From Acrocarpospora catenulata (lineage in GTDB: Bacteria; Actinomycetota; Actinomycetes; Streptosporangiales; Streptosporangiaceae): DNA of 40,143 nt. The notes under the pieces were generated by a model, which worked only from the letters and a program-made list of their open reading frames with translations, did no database searches and had not been told where the DNA came from. This document shows positions 40,061 to 40,143 of this stretch, one piece after another (position 1 is the stretch's first letter; the number at the start of each line of letters is the position of its first letter). The stretch covers positions 1 to 40,143 of the forward strand of contig NZ_JAHCST010000079.1 of assembly GCF_018476525.1 (NCBI RefSeq). Reading direction: 5' to 3'. The position numbers were made by a program, and so were the translations under genes.

Positions 40061-40143
40061 GTGCATGATGCACAACCCCGTCATTTTTGACGGATTCCTT
40101 TGGTTGACATTCATGTGAATGTTGGCCAGGAGCATTTCTTCAA
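40061..40143 (+). other. 16S rRNA leader with small hairpins (truncated by the window end)
   Basis: The segment holds GTGCATGATGCAC (40061-40073), CCGTCA-TTTT-TGACGG (40078-40093) and ACATTC-ATGT-GAATGT (40107-40122), three short stem-loops likely used in pre-16S processing. The mature 16S 5' end (AGAGTTTGATC type) is not reached. Confidence 0.65.

Noticed and set aside
40104-40109. TTGACA as a further rRNA promoter
   Set aside because: No -10 hexamer is found 16-19 nt downstream; the stretch more likely belongs to the leader hairpin.
1-40143. CRISPR arrays, insertion sequences, prophage or transposase genes
   Set aside because: No regularly spaced repeat array, transposase motif or terminal inverted repeat pair was seen on reading both strands.

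Overview
The window is high-GC actinobacterial DNA. Starts are often GTG or TTG, third codon positions are mostly G or C, and genes commonly overlap by 4-7 bases. A conserved core recalls, from memory, the Mycobacterium tuberculosis Rv3191-Rv3202 neighbourhood: adnA-adnB, nudC, mycoredoxin, uvrD2, whiB7, a UbiB-type kinase, a DUF2342 protein, a PDZ/Lon-type protease and UPF0182. A teichoic-acid-type CDP-glycerol transferase and the style of the siderophore and mycosin genes would suit the Streptosporangiales or a nearby order. That placement is inference; 16S rRNA starts just outside the window.

Layout. 131-4080: two tandem gene pairs, each a four-cysteine membrane-anchored protein followed by a mycosin-like subtilase. 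The first subtilase has its catalytic triad and the second has lost it. 4182-4870: a small unknown protein overlapping an alkyltransferase-like DNA-repair protein. 4922-7816: a large CDP-glycerol glycerophosphotransferase ending at a strong terminator. 7926-14317: adnA-adnB, the helicase-nuclease for double-strand-break end processing. 14296-19620 (minus): a four-gene NRPS-independent siderophore (NIS) operon (ATP-grasp, two IucA/IucC synthetases, PLP decarboxylase) behind an IdeR/DmdR-type iron box; its enzyme set matches vibrioferrin synthesis. 19696-24866: nudC, mycoredoxin, a secreted esterase-like hydrolase, uvrD2 and an acyl-CoA thioesterase. 24897-25978: the whiB7 unit, with a WhiB7-type promoter, a long leader containing an open frame, an attenuator, whiB7, a 60-residue helical ORF and a bidirectional terminator. 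25981-28391 (minus): ThiF-like protein and UbiB-type kinase, translationally coupled. 28516-33721: a YgjP-type metallopeptidase, a small GT-A-like protein, a membrane EEP-family protein, a Nudix hydrolase, a DUF2342 protein and an SDR. 33746-38295: moaE, a PDZ/Lon-type protease and UPF0182. 38350-38820: two initiator tRNA genes, each with its own promoter and terminator. 39071-39484: a helical hypothetical protein. 39774-40143: a multi-promoter rRNA leader with a boxA-like element; the 16S gene itself is not reached.

Themes. DNA-damage and redox functions are dense: three SF1A helicases, ATL, mycoredoxin and NudC. The most unusual items are the catalytically dead mycosin paired with its own cysteine-rich partner, the iron-boxed vibrioferrin-like operon set inside an otherwise conserved locus, and the complete whiB7 attenuation leader with two mutually exclusive RNA structures readable from sequence.
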